From Xiphophorus maculatus (lineage: Eukaryota; Chordata; Actinopteri; Cyprinodontiformes; Poeciliidae), in the NCBI RefSeq assembly GCF_002775205.1, contig NC_036455.1:5556501-5620500 (forward strand): 64,000 nucleotides of DNA, given 5' to 3'. The position numbers and the translations under genes are program-made. Numbering within the stretch: position 1 is the first letter of the stretch; each line of letters starts with the position of its first letter. Below the pieces are notes generated by a model. That model did no database searches and was not told the origin of the DNA. It saw nothing but the letters and a program-made list of their open reading frames with translations. Below are positions 25,841-38,200 of the stretch, piece after piece.

Positions 25841-26206
25841 CAGCTCTGTAAAAACTTAAGAGGCCACTGCACTGAACCACATTGAAAACCTCCTGCTTAT
25901 TCCACCAAATATTGATTTCTGAACTTTTCCTAAGTTAAAACATTAGTACTGTTGTTCGTAAATGAATATGAACTTGTTTTCTTTGCATTATTTAAGGTCT
26001 GGAAGTGCTGCATCTTTTGGTTATTTGACAATTTCTCATTTTCTGCTAATAAATACTAAATTTTTGCTTGGAATTTCAGAGACATGTTGTCAGTTGTTCA
26101 TAGAATAAAAGAACAATATTCATTTTACTCAAATATAAACCTATAAAAGTAAAATCAGAGAAACTGATCGTTTTACAGTGGTCTCTTAATTTTTTTTCCA
26201 GCGCTG
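25841..26206. mobile_element. TA-flanked MITE (Tc1/mariner-type signature)
   Basis: The ends are inverted: CAGCTCTGTAAAAACTTAAG on the left, and on the right a stretch whose reverse complement begins CAGCGCTGGAAAAA. TA dinucleotides abut both ends, consistent with a TA target duplication. Both ends carry GAGACCACTG-like words. The 366-bp body is noncoding. A partial copy is at 16.74 kb. Confidence 0.75.
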
Positions 26207-26209
26207 TAT

Positions 26210-27630
26210 ATATATATTTTTTAAAAGAATCATGTTTATTATCATAACTACTCCTTGAATAAACTGCTACAACCTGTATTTGTTATTGTGTCTATATTTA
26301 AAAACATTTTTTTTTATCATTTCAGCAGAAGTTATTACTCCTGACTTACACTATTTTTAAGTTGACCTATTTTTTTGATACAGAAATAAATATAATCAAG
26401 CAATGCTTGACTATTATCCATGGCAATAATTACATTTTCTCCAGTAGCTATTTGCCGGAAAAAATCTAAATGTTGGAGAGAAAATTATCTTCTTACACAG
26501 ATTATTGATTTTATAATATTATATAACTTGCAATCAAACTTCTCATAGAATTATGTGTTTATTTTAACAGTAATAGGAATCAGGATCAGACTCAAGTCTA
26601 CAGATTAAATACTTTCCATAAATAAATATAACACATAATCAGCAAACTGATTTTATTTATTTGAACAGCATTCCCTCAAAACAATAACATGTTGGGAATT
26701 TGTATTTATGAAGTCATAAGGTCAAAGTTCAAACAGCAACAGTCTCCTAACAGCGCAGAGTGATGGATTTAAAGTGTCTTGTGATGAAAAACATAAAGAA
26801 ATAAACCACTGCTGGGAATTAGTTTGTGTTTAGACAGAAACTAGATGTTTTTGTCATTTGACCACTTTAGAAAAATCTTAGTGAATTCAAAGTATTTTAT
26901 GATAATTAGGTCATATTTACTCATCTCTTTCACATACAAATATAATTAAAAAAAACAACATTGCAACTGTTTTTAAATCACTCAAACTCAACAAAAGGTA
27001 TTACAAAAATATACAAGTGCATTATCCCATAAGACTATTTATATTACTTTATATAATTACATAAAACAAAAGAAAAAAAAATCATGCATGAATTTATGGA
27101 GGGAAGAAAATACAGAATTTCTGAACTCAAATGAATCATAAAGAAAGTAATTGCCTCATATGTTAGCTATACCAGATATCTGACTGCTACATGTAATGAA
27201 ATCCCAAAACAATAAGGCCTATTTAAAAAATAAAAGTTTTGTTTCATGGTAAAAACAGGATTTCACTGCAGTGGCTGGAAACTGTGGAAAGATTAAAAAG
27301 GAGTGGGATCTAATTTCACAGTTGTTCTCTGTGCTTTTTCCTATCATGTGAAACTCAAACCCAGAACAGTCAAAATCACTGGAAAATGTATAAAGTCCTC
27401 TGGTTTACAGCGAGTACACAGCATAAAAACCTGACTTTACATAGCAGAGAATTCAGTTATGCTATAAAAAGGTTGTTTTTTTACTCTGAATGTCTGTTTT
27501 CTGCAGAAGACTCTGGATTTTTCACGACCATTTTGCATATTTTACATTAGTTCACACAAATTTGCTCATTCTGCTGACATAGAACCTCTTTCTTTCTTTG
27601 TATCAAACCTCCCAAGCTGTCAAATATAGT
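26210..27630. other. AT-rich intergenic stretch, nothing recognised
   Basis: No exon, RNA gene or clear element could be supported on either strand. Confidence 0.4.
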
Positions 27631-27640
27631 ACCTTTAGAG

Positions 27641-28226
27641 CAGGGGTGTTGAACTCATTTGGGCTCTTAAAGGGCCGTTTGTGCCAGAATGTATTGATAA
27701 AACTCGTTAAACTATTAAAAACATAAATGAATTCTTAAAATTAAATAATATTGAATATATTTTCAGTCCCTCCAGAATTTTGCGATTGTTTTTGTGATCT
27801 TTTTTGGGTGCAAAAATCAAAATGTTTATAGTGCAAATTTGGAAATATGACGTTAAATGCAACTTTTAATTCCTCGTTGTATAGATTATGGATTATAACC
27901 TGAGAGCAATTAAAGCTGAGGCAACTGTTTAGTACAAGTAAGAAAGTTTTTGACAATTTCTGAGAAAAATCTGCAATAAACTCCCAATTATGTATTAACA
28001 CAAAAAGCGTGGGTATTTGTTGATTTTGTGTGAATTTCCACAATAATTCACAAGAAACTGGAGGGACTGACTGATATAATTTATAGTAAACAGATAAACA
28101 CTGTATTGATTTGATTGAAAACATGATATTTAAGCAGACTTAATGTTTAATCTAGAGCCTAGAGGGCCACATAAAAAGCTACGTTGGGCCGGATTTGGCC
28201 CACCAGCCTCGAGTTTAACACATGTG
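27641..28226. mobile_element. Non-autonomous hAT-type element, near-perfect 8-bp target duplication
   Basis: It begins CAGGGGTGTTGAACTC and ends GAGTTTAACACATGTG, short imperfect inverted repeats. The flanks are CTTTAGAG (27633-27640) and CTTTAAAG (28227-28234), an 8-bp duplication with one mismatch. The interior carries GGGCCGGATTTGGCCCACC near the right end. Relatives lie at 46.16-46.63 kb and 61.06-61.65 kb. Confidence 0.8.
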
Positions 28227-28289
28227 CTTTAAAGAGTTTTTTATGTACCGATATGTTACATTATTTAAAGTGACTTAAATAACTGTTGA

Positions 28290-28580
28290 TATGAGTTTTA
28301 CGCTTACTCTAGGAAGCAGCTTGATTCAGACCTCCTGGTTCTTGACATCAGAAATAGTTTTTAGTGAAGTCGTAGTTTCAGCATCTGGAATAAACACAAA
28401 AACATCCATGAGCTGCGACTCGATGCAGGCTGGATTTGGCCCGTATGTCTTCTCCAAGGAACTGACCGGCTTCGGCCGTCTGGAACGCCCGTGTAAAATC
28501 TTTCCATGAAGTAGAAGGAAAAATTACATTTTTCCTGCTGTTTTTAGAAATTAGTCCACCAAGCATCTCTAAAGACAAAG
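28290..28580. other. Unassigned GC-richer block with open frames on both strands
   Basis: This island has an open frame on each strand (plus 28291-28509; minus 28578-28378) and a higher GC content than its surroundings. I do not recognise either peptide, and neither has convincing splice boundaries. It could be a decayed exon, a repeat fragment or a regulatory island. Confidence 0.25.
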
Positions 28581-28627
28581 TTTAAAAGTAAACCATATAA
28601 TTGTTGTGGTAAAAATAGCATAAATCC

Positions 28628-28905
28628 CTGCAAAAACACAAAGTCTTTTTTTAAAAAACAGTTCTAATTCTATTGGCAAATTATTTCAATTATAGCAAGA
28701 CATTTTTGCATGTTATAAATGAAATAATCTGCCAGCGGAACTATCATTTTTAATCAATATTAAGAAATTATTCACTTAAACAAACTCCTATTTCTTGCTG
28801 AAAAGTTACTTGTAAGTTAGTTTTGTCTTATTTCAAGTGCGCTAAGATATTTGCACTAGAAACTGGACCAAAAATACTTGGTAAGACTTTGTGATTTTGC
28901 AGCGA
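28628..28905. mobile_element. Long-hairpin MITE, copy C
   Basis: It starts CTGCAAAAACACAAAGTC, has a degraded left arm, and contains a good right arm with GAAATAATCTGCCAG, TCTTGCTGAAAAGTTACTTG and AAAATACTTGGTAAGAC, ending TTTTGCAG. Same family as 2535-2941. Confidence 0.7.
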
Positions 28906-28922
28906 TGAATCATTCTTTCATT

Positions 28923-28928
28923 TTTATT
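28923..28928 (-). terminator. Candidate poly(A) signal of neu1
   Basis: TTTATT on the plus strand gives AATAAA on the minus strand, about 360 bases past the neu1 stop codon. Confidence 0.45.
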
Positions 28929-29285
28929 CCCCAAGAATCGCCTGTTCAGAAATGCTTTGTCCATTAAAATACAAATTGAGGCTCATCAATTATTTGGCAA
29001 AACAAGATTTTGTTATAAAAATAATAAAAGTAGGAAAAACAGATGAAGAAGCCGGAAATTCACAGTGCAGGGCCTCCTTTTTCCAACATCCATTTTTTTA
29101 AGTGTGTTTAAAAAGTCTCTTATTCTCTTCCTGAGAAAGTTGTTGTACTATCTTCTTGCATCCTTTTTCCCTTTAAGGTTTAGATCTGAAAACAAAACAG
29201 AATTAAGTAGGAAATCAGAGGAAAGTGAAAATATTTTCATCGATTGACTCCTGGTGGTGTTGTTTCTTCTTACCTCCAACCTGTC

Positions 29286-32200
29286 CTACCGCCCGCCGTA
29301 CAGGTGGATCTTCACAAACGAGATGGTCTCAATGATGTCCTTGTGGCCCTTCTCATAAATGACAAAGATGTATTTCTGGTCTTCTACAGAGTCACCGTTC
29401 AGAGATGTAAGGCAGGAGTAGCCGCTCGGCCCCGGCCAGATCTGGACTGCTTTGTTCTCCCAGGTTTTTCCGTTCGTTAGCGACCATCGTAGCGTCAGGT
29501 TTACTCCTGAGGAGAGTTCAGTAAGGTTGGATATGGCTCACACTACGGCCTAGATGGACCCAATTACGATTTATTTGTCTTAAACACTTCCAAATAAATG
29601 CGACTTGTATATGATCTCCAGTGTGAACTGCAAACGGCCTGAAAGTGTCCTGCGTGCGCAGTAGAGGGAGCAATAATGTCACATTTAGAGAGCGTACTCA
29701 GTGTTTCGCCAACTGCCATAAAAAAGAAGCAGAAGAAGAAGTGCTCAGTGTTTGTAAAAAAGTAAAAGAGAGAAGCTATATGAAGAGAGAATTTGAAACT
29801 ATTAAGGAAAATGTTAGGTTTTTTTATTTAAAAAAGAACTTGGGTAGTAAGTAAGCATATACAAATCATTATTTGATTTTTTGAGTAAACTAAATTTAAG
29901 ATAGACAGACAGATTTAAATCCTTACGAACCAGTATACCAGTAGGTGGCGATAATGCTACTTAACGTCTTTTGTCAAGCGCCAATAACAACAAGAAGAAG
30001 AGCTCCGTGTTTGAGGAAGTAAACATGGATGCTAACGGAGGAGCTTATTGATTTTAAAGTTGTTGTCCGACCGGAGCCAGAATATTAACAACTTAATCCT
30101 CATTATCGTCCGCCATCGTTGTTGTTTTTCTTCCTACTTGCGCGTATCAGGACGCAGAATAGTGACGTTTGTCGAGTATCAATGACGTTCCGTTCAGATG
30201 AACGCGACCTGGGCGTTAGGATTCAGGTCACATTTGAAAAACTCTGGATCGTATCGGATCCAAGCGGCCTGGGTTACATTCGAAAAACAATCCGATCTGT
30301 TTTGTTAAAACTGTCATAAAAAGATCAGATTCAGGTCGCGTTAAGGCGAAAAAAAAATCGGAATTGGGTCATTTCCGGCTGCAGTATGAACGTAGCTTAA
30401 GCTAGGTAACTTTATCTCTTCTGATTTTACCAACAAAAGCGAATATTTGTAAAGGTTTTTACTCTTTTGGTCGCTGGACGGGTTGGTGAAGTAGAGCACT
30501 CCGTCTTTCTGCAGAGCTCCAGCCGCGACTGCGGGATCAATCAACGCGGTGTCGAAGAACAGCTCTTCTACGGGGAGAGTCAGGCCTCCGTCCAAGCTGC
30601 GCACCACGATGCGGCAGTGGCAGTGGTAGTTGTTCTGGTTCCGGACGTTGATCATGATGCTGCCGTCCATCAACTCAACCGGCTGCAGGAAGGCAGAAAC
30701 AGACGGACAGAAAGGAGGTATGTTAGGAACAGTGATTTGTTTTCCGGGGCATACAAAGCTCAAAATCCTTATAAAAATACCAAATATTATTTTGTTTATA
30801 GAATAAAAAATGGAGACCTTTGGTGCAACATCAACAGAGGTTTGAACCTTTGCAGTTGAGGCAATCAGGTATTAAGTAACGCATCATTTATTGCATTAAA
30901 AGTAAATAAATATTGTTTGTAAAAGCAGTGAGTGTGGCCAAAAAGTCTCCAGTAAGGGATAATATTATCCAACACCGAGTTTTAGTTAGTGAAAATATAG
31001 GAAAAATGGAATCTGAACTTCTGTTGAATGTGTAATTATTTTTGTTTAATTTTTGTTCCGTTCACCCATCCATTATCTTGTCCTGAATCAGGGACCCAGG
31101 AACCGTCTGCAGTCCTTGGAATATATTTTAATATAGATCTAAAACTGTTTTGTTTGTTTTTTTTAAATGTTGGATACAACACAAAGCATTTCTCTTTTAT
31201 CAATCATATTTTTTTTTGCTTTCATTTTGTTGTCATAAATGAAAGCAAACTTCCTGAGACTTCTTTCTCAAAAGATGGACTTGAGCACAACCATTCTTTA
31301 AACTAGGATAAATGCAGTAAAGGTTTTTGAATGAAGTTCTCGTTGTTGTATAGTAAAAACATTTTCTAAACAGTAAAATAAAACACATTCAATATAAAAA
31401 GTTGAGAATCTTTACTTTTATTAAGGCAAACACTTGAGAAACTATGTTGGACCTAAAGTAATTCCTTTTTTAAATTGTAATATTGCATGTTTGATTTATT
31501 TTTTTATTTTTTTATTTTAAATTTTTATTGTAAAAAAAGGAATGATAACCCCTCAAGACCTTTGGCGATAGTAGTAAAACTTTTCATAACTAGATTTTGT
31601 GTTGAAAAAAAACATAGCAGTCACCAGGGGGCGCTAGATCTCAGATTCAGACTAACATCAGCTGTTTTTCAGTGACTTTACCTGATATTAACATGTAAAA
31701 CATTTAAATGTAAACAAAAAGCAAAAACAAAAGAAATTTGGAACTGCTCACCATACTGCTGAAATACTTGGAGTTTTCTTAGTCATAGTTGGAGAAAACA
31801 GCATGTTTCTGCTACAAACAGCGCAATAAATAAAACAAAAAATGGGATCCTGCAGCGTGCAATCCTCTCTGTCTGGACAGAAATGTACCTGGCACTCATC
31901 AGGGTTGAAGTCCTGAGATTTCTTCGGTTGGTTGTAAGGGATGCTCTTGAGGGCTGCTCCGTTGCGCCACGTTTCTCCATGATCGTCGCTCAGGATGCAA
32001 AACACTCCGTCCCCCTCAATCGTCCCATGGCCGCACACCACCAACCGCCCCTTTGCAGGATCAAGGCGCTTCTATAGTGCAAAAGGACACAAAGGGTGCA
32101 GAATTTAACAGCTCTTATTGTTATCACACAGGTTTTTATCATTTTTTTAGGTAAACAGAATGAATGCATCACAGTTTTTGTCTGAAAAAGGGCAGCTAAT

Positions 32201-35200
32201 ATTGCTGCAAACCCCACACATCCTGGACACAAACTGCCAGAGTGCTGTATAGGGCTGCAACAAATGATTATTTTAGTAACTTGATTGTTTATTCTGACGA
32301 CTAATCGAAAAGAAAAAATGTCACATTCTGCAGATTTTTTATCATACGGTATTAAAAACACATAACAGAAATGTGTTGCAACAAAGTGGAAATCAGACGC
32401 CCCCCTTCCAATTAAAATATGGTTTGGGAGATCATTAGCTGTGTGACCCTAGAAAAAATAACCTATTGGATGCAGAATAGAAGTAAGACTTTTTATAAAA
32501 CGTGGCAGTCATTTTTAAGGTATATGCAAAATCTACCAGCACATTGGATTGACTGATCTTCCTGTAATGGAGCTGGACTCACAGGATTTATGGGCGAATC
32601 TGATACCATCTGTCTCTCAACCTATTTCCAATTCATATACATTTTTATTTCATCCTTATTGGTTACCCTCCTCCCCCACCTTACTCGCCCCTATCCAGTC
32701 CTTCTTGTCATTTGGTTGTTGTGTTATATTATTATAAACTTATTTTACTTTAGGTATGTCTCATTGTTTGAATTGTGTTTTATTGTGAACCAATTTTGTC
32801 CTGTCAGTTAATACTTGTGATGTTATTACAAAAATCCAAAATAAAGTATTCTTTAAAAAAAATAAACACATAACAAAATACAAATAATTCAATTCCGTTT
32901 TTAAATAAGAAAGCAAATACTTTATAGCCGAAAATGCAATAACATAGCATTCCTTTAACTTATGGCTGATCGTTTGTAACAAAGGATGCATAATAAAAAC
33001 AACATAAATAGAGATTAGATGTAAAAGCAAGATAGATTGTTTTAGTGTTGGAAAACTTCTGTTGGTTTTGCTTACAAATGGAAAAAAAGCTTCTAATTTC
33101 ATCCGCAATCATGTGAGAGAGATGCCTGAATGAGGAACCGCATCAAATTAAATGAAAATGAAAATAAATAAATGTACCTTAAATGTACCTTAAATAGGTG
33201 ACTTCCTATTTTATACTAAACTATAAGATTTCAAGGTCTCTTTTGTAGGAAAAGAGGCAAAGGAAAGAACAAACTCATGAATTATTTTGTTTATAGGTTG
33301 TAGCGACACAGTAACTGATAATCTGGTGCCCGCAATGTAAACAGCACTTTCAAAGTCCATCGTTCCTGTTTGGACCAGGAATAAAATGTCCTCAAAATAC
33401 CCAGCTGCAGCAACTTCCACAATCACATCCTTCCCTTTGGAGGAGGTCTGAAAAACACGTAAAAATAAATCTACCTTCCTGTGCTACAGCATAACTTTAC
33501 TAGAAGTGTAGAAAAATTAAAAAACCAAGTAACATAACAGCTATTATGTCGGATAAAGACGTGCATTGCAAATCTTACATGACAAAGTTTTGTCATATTA
33601 GAAAAAAGTAAAGAAATTGTTGGTGCGTATAATGGTGTTATTGGTAATTTTGCAAAAACAAAAATAAAAGCTATTTCTTTACATTATTTTTTTCTTTGGC
33701 CCATCACAAAGCGTTGCCCTGTCGAGTATCTGCACCGAAATCCACAAGAAAACAAACAAAATGGGAGCAAATTAAACAAATTATCTGCCTGAAGCCTGCG
33801 TCACTGGGCAAAAAGATGGTGACAAAGACGACGCAACGCCCAGTAATGTTTGCAGAGTTGTAAGCAGGGAGATAATTTTCACTTCTCTTTGTCCACCAAC
33901 AGATAACCAAATCACTCAAACTTGTATTGATATTAGGAGAACAGATAATCCAAGTGAGTCAATAAAATGTTGTTTTTAAAACATAAAAGGTTAAAATTAT
34001 GCTGGATGGTTTCAGCTCTAACATGCAGTTCCTCATTTTGGAAACTGTTTATCTGCTCTTTGCACGCTCTATTTTTAGCTTTAATATAAAGCTACATTTT
34101 AAAACAATGTTTTTTTTTCCAACATAAAACTCAGCCTGGAGACTGTTCAGTCTGACTGTCTCCTGGATTGCAACAAAATGCCCAGAACAACTTTTATTAT
34201 CAAGCGACTGAGGCTGGGATTCTCTTTCTTTCACTGAGAATTGAAAAAACATCTGAGCTGATGCAGAGGGAAACGTTTTCATTTCATAAAGAAAGAAGCT
34301 GCTGACACCAAACGCAACAGCAAACATCTCAGAGGTTTCACATCACTTTTAATGGACTGTGGCAGGCTTCGCTTGTGGCTAATTTTGCTATAAAATCATG
34401 TCATCACATGCAGAGTGTTGCATGAAGAGGGATCCATAAAACCGGGTTTTCTCGCTGCAACCTGGCCTGATTCAACCTAAAACTGGAGATGACATGTTGG
34501 TTTGTTTTTCCAGCTCCAGCTTACATGAAAAAACGCAACATTTCCACGCATATCAATATTTTACACTTAAAACTGGGGGCAAGGATGGATAAATTAGGGC
34601 ATTTCTTTTCAGTATGGAGTGAAACTACAAAGGAAGGTAAAAATGTATGAAATTAACACATCAACCTAAACAGCCAGGCTGAAAATCACGATTCTGTTGC
34701 TGTCCACAAACAGTTTTCATTCACAAACTGACAAAATGTTGCAAATTCACTCTGACCAGATCAGATAAACGCAATTACAATTATATACGAGTATGGCAAG
34801 TCTCAGTGTAGCTACACAACAACAAAATGAAATACAAAATTCAGCTTTAATAATCCAGGTGGATGATTTTTTTTTTTAGAACATTTGCAACCTGGAAATC
34901 AACATATTCCTTTGCCCACATCTGATGTTTATTGAGGCTTTTAGGGTGATTTTTTTCCCCTGACTCGAAACAAGAACTAATTTCGTTTCCTGTTTTATTG
35001 TAAACAGAATTGAAAAACAAAAATACCACAATTGTTCAATGTTTAGCTATGAAGGAAACAAAATAAACGCTGTTGCTCACTCAGGAGCTGAATACCTTTG
35101 CAGTGACTCAGAAAGATTCTTCTAAAATAATTATCTCAAGCCTCTAACTATGTGCATGTGATGTGAAAGATATAACATGCACATGTGATTTCTTATGACC

Positions 35201-38200
35201 GCAATAAAATGCAGCTGTAAAACAGGCCATTCAGCTTAAAGATTTGCTAATTTAACAGTTAAAAATCTTTCTTTGTGGTTGTTATCCCTAAATTAAAACT
35301 GAACTTGGATCTGCAGACACTCCAGGACTGTTTTAAATGTGACTGGATTGCAGAAAACATGGCGCACCTTCTCAATTTGAAGGTAATTATTCGCTAAACA
35401 GGTTTCTGCTGCTGCTTTCCTTGCTGTAGGCACTTTCTGCATCTCCACCATCAGTTACAGTAATACTGTGCAGGAGGAAACACCAATAGTGTTGTCCTGT
35501 TTTCATCACCTTATCAGCAAAGTTTCAGTCAAAATGCTGCCACTACACAGAGTGTGGCTTCCTGAAAAATAATTTTAACCTGAGATAGAGCAGTGGGCGC
35601 ATACACTTGGTGAATGCTGTCAAAAGTTGTAATAAACCCTATGAAGTTCTGCTTGTACATCTAAAACTTTTTCGTCCTTCTCCTTGATAAATATGATGGA
35701 AAATTGTTACTTTGACAATCTGAAAACTACATTTTAAACTGCAGCCTCCCAGCTCCGTCTCCCAGCAACCAGCACAGCCACGCCAGGGTTTCTGCAGGTT
35801 TCACTAACTCAAATTTAAGACATCTTAAGACTGCTATGAATAAACTTTAAGACCTAAATTATAACAGAAATGTACAAAAAAACGGCATATTTTATATAGT
35901 AGTGCCGAGAAAAGACGAAGTATCATACAGGTTGGCAATGTTAGAAAGATTAGTTAAATTATGCTAATTTTAATGATGTTTAAACTTTAGCGCATGTTGA
36001 AATATTAGACTGATCATGATTGTTTTGAGTAGGCCTCAATTTAGGTTAGATTTAGACTCATAGTTTAATCAATATATAACTTAATCAGTAGAACATTTTT
36101 CTTAAATATAATGATCAAGATTTGATTAAAATTAGTCTAATTAAACTAATATTTCCAACAGCAACAAAAGTGTCATCCAGCCAAATGGAGATAATTTACA
36201 CTTACCAATGATAGAAACAAAAGAGCAAGCTAGCTAACAAGGTTTTATTAGCAGCTAGTTAGCGGTAGCCTCAACTGAGAAAAATAAACTACATAAAATA
36301 CAAAATTAAATAGTAATGCCACGACAAAATGTAGGACTTGCGTTAACGTATTTAAGGCCAATTTACAGAATTTCTCATTTTAGATGTATTAATTTAAACC
36401 TTTTAAGGATGCCTGCCGCAATTTGGAAGCGTGTGTGTATCGTGTCAAACTGTTTTATTGAGGGATCTGTTGTGAAAAATCAAAGCAACAACAAAACAAT
36501 TTTGTCTTCTTTTTTCAATTCGGCCATAAAAAAATCATAAAGAAAATACAAAAACAGAACAAAAGTGGCATAAATGAACAAGAACAACTCATTAGAGGTG
36601 TATTAATTTAGCTAAGAAGAGCTATGAATTCAACACAGGCAGCCGATTTATCGGCACAGATTTCCTTAATTTTGGGAGATCGGCTGATACTTACCAATCT
36701 TGTCTACCTCGGCAAAGGTCTAAAAACCAACCTCTGTCCTCTTCTGCTCTGCAGTGAGAGACGTTTGGCTGACAGACCGGCCCACCAGGTCAGGTCTGCA
36801 CGTTGGCAATTAACAATATTCACCCCACTGTTGCCAACTCTGCAACTTTCTTGCTATATTTAGCGACAGTTCAGACATAAAATTGGTATTAGCCAAAATT
36901 GAAATCGGCAAGTCAGGCTTTTTAGAGCTCAGTAATCGGCGATCGACCAGAAAACTGTAATCGGTGCACCACTAATTCTCAGGTCTCACCCACCTCCTTT
37001 TCTGTACGACTTATATTTGATCACATCAAAGATCAAATCAATCCTTCAGTTAAAGTTATCAATATATTTTAGAAGGGGTCCCCAAGTCTTATTGAGTCCA
37101 ACCAGGATTCTTACAGTTCATGTATGAAGAATTCTAATGCGATGTTATTCAAGCATATCGGGGATCTCCTTTCTCACCTGGATGCCGAATCCCGGCCCAG
37201 GAGCGAAAGCCTTCACTCCCAGCTGGACCGAGAGGTTTTTGGGTCGGCTCCAGCTCAGGCCGTCGTCCCAGCTCTCCACCATCATGGTGCTAGCCGGCTT
37301 GCAGTGGTACAGGTGGAAGCAGATGCTGTAGATCAGAATCACCGAACCGGCCTCTTCGTCCACAACCACGGAGCCCAGGTTCAAGCCATCCGTAAAGCTG
37401 CCATCGTCCACTATGAAGGCGGTCGGAGACCAGGTGTTTCCTGTAGCAGATGATGGAAGTGAAACAGACCTCAACTTTCTGGAAACCAAATGCTTTAACG
37501 TGATCTAAGAGTCTATCCAAAACCCATAAGTATGTGAAGCTTTATTTGATATTTTTCAGTGTGGTGGTCCTGCCTTTGTCAGTGGATCGCCTCACTGCGA
37601 TAAACTTTGCTCCTATGTCACCGGACGACGACTTCCTGCCCTCGGCGATGGCCAGCAGGCTTCCTTGGGGAGTAAAAGTGATGAGCGGGATTCTGTAGGT
37701 GTTCACTTGACCCTGGGCGCCGCTCACCCACAGCAGCTGCTCCTCAAACACCAGCGGGTCAAGCTAAGCAACACAGAAAAGGTGATAAAGAGTTAGCGTT
37801 GAGGATAGTAAAGGCTGACAAAGGGAAGGATAAATAGTTTGAATGTTTGAGAGCAGAACAGGCTGAGGCATGAAAAAATATCTGTATCATCAGCAGTCTT
37901 GTTACAGTCTGGTGAGTATGTGAAAGGGAAGAACAAAGCAAAGCCTTGAGCAACCTCGCCCGCATTTCTCTGCATGTTGTGAGAAAAAACAGCAAACAGG
38001 TGAAGAAAACATGATTACACCTGAATAATACTAGAATGTATGTAAACACCTTTCTAATGAGCCTTGGAGTTTAACATCTGGAATGACTGCGGATATATTA
38101 TATCATCAGCAACATTCAAACTCTACTTTTAAACTTTTTTCTTAAAGGGCGGTAATATATATTTTCCAGGTACATTGTGCCGTTTTATAGCACAATCAAG

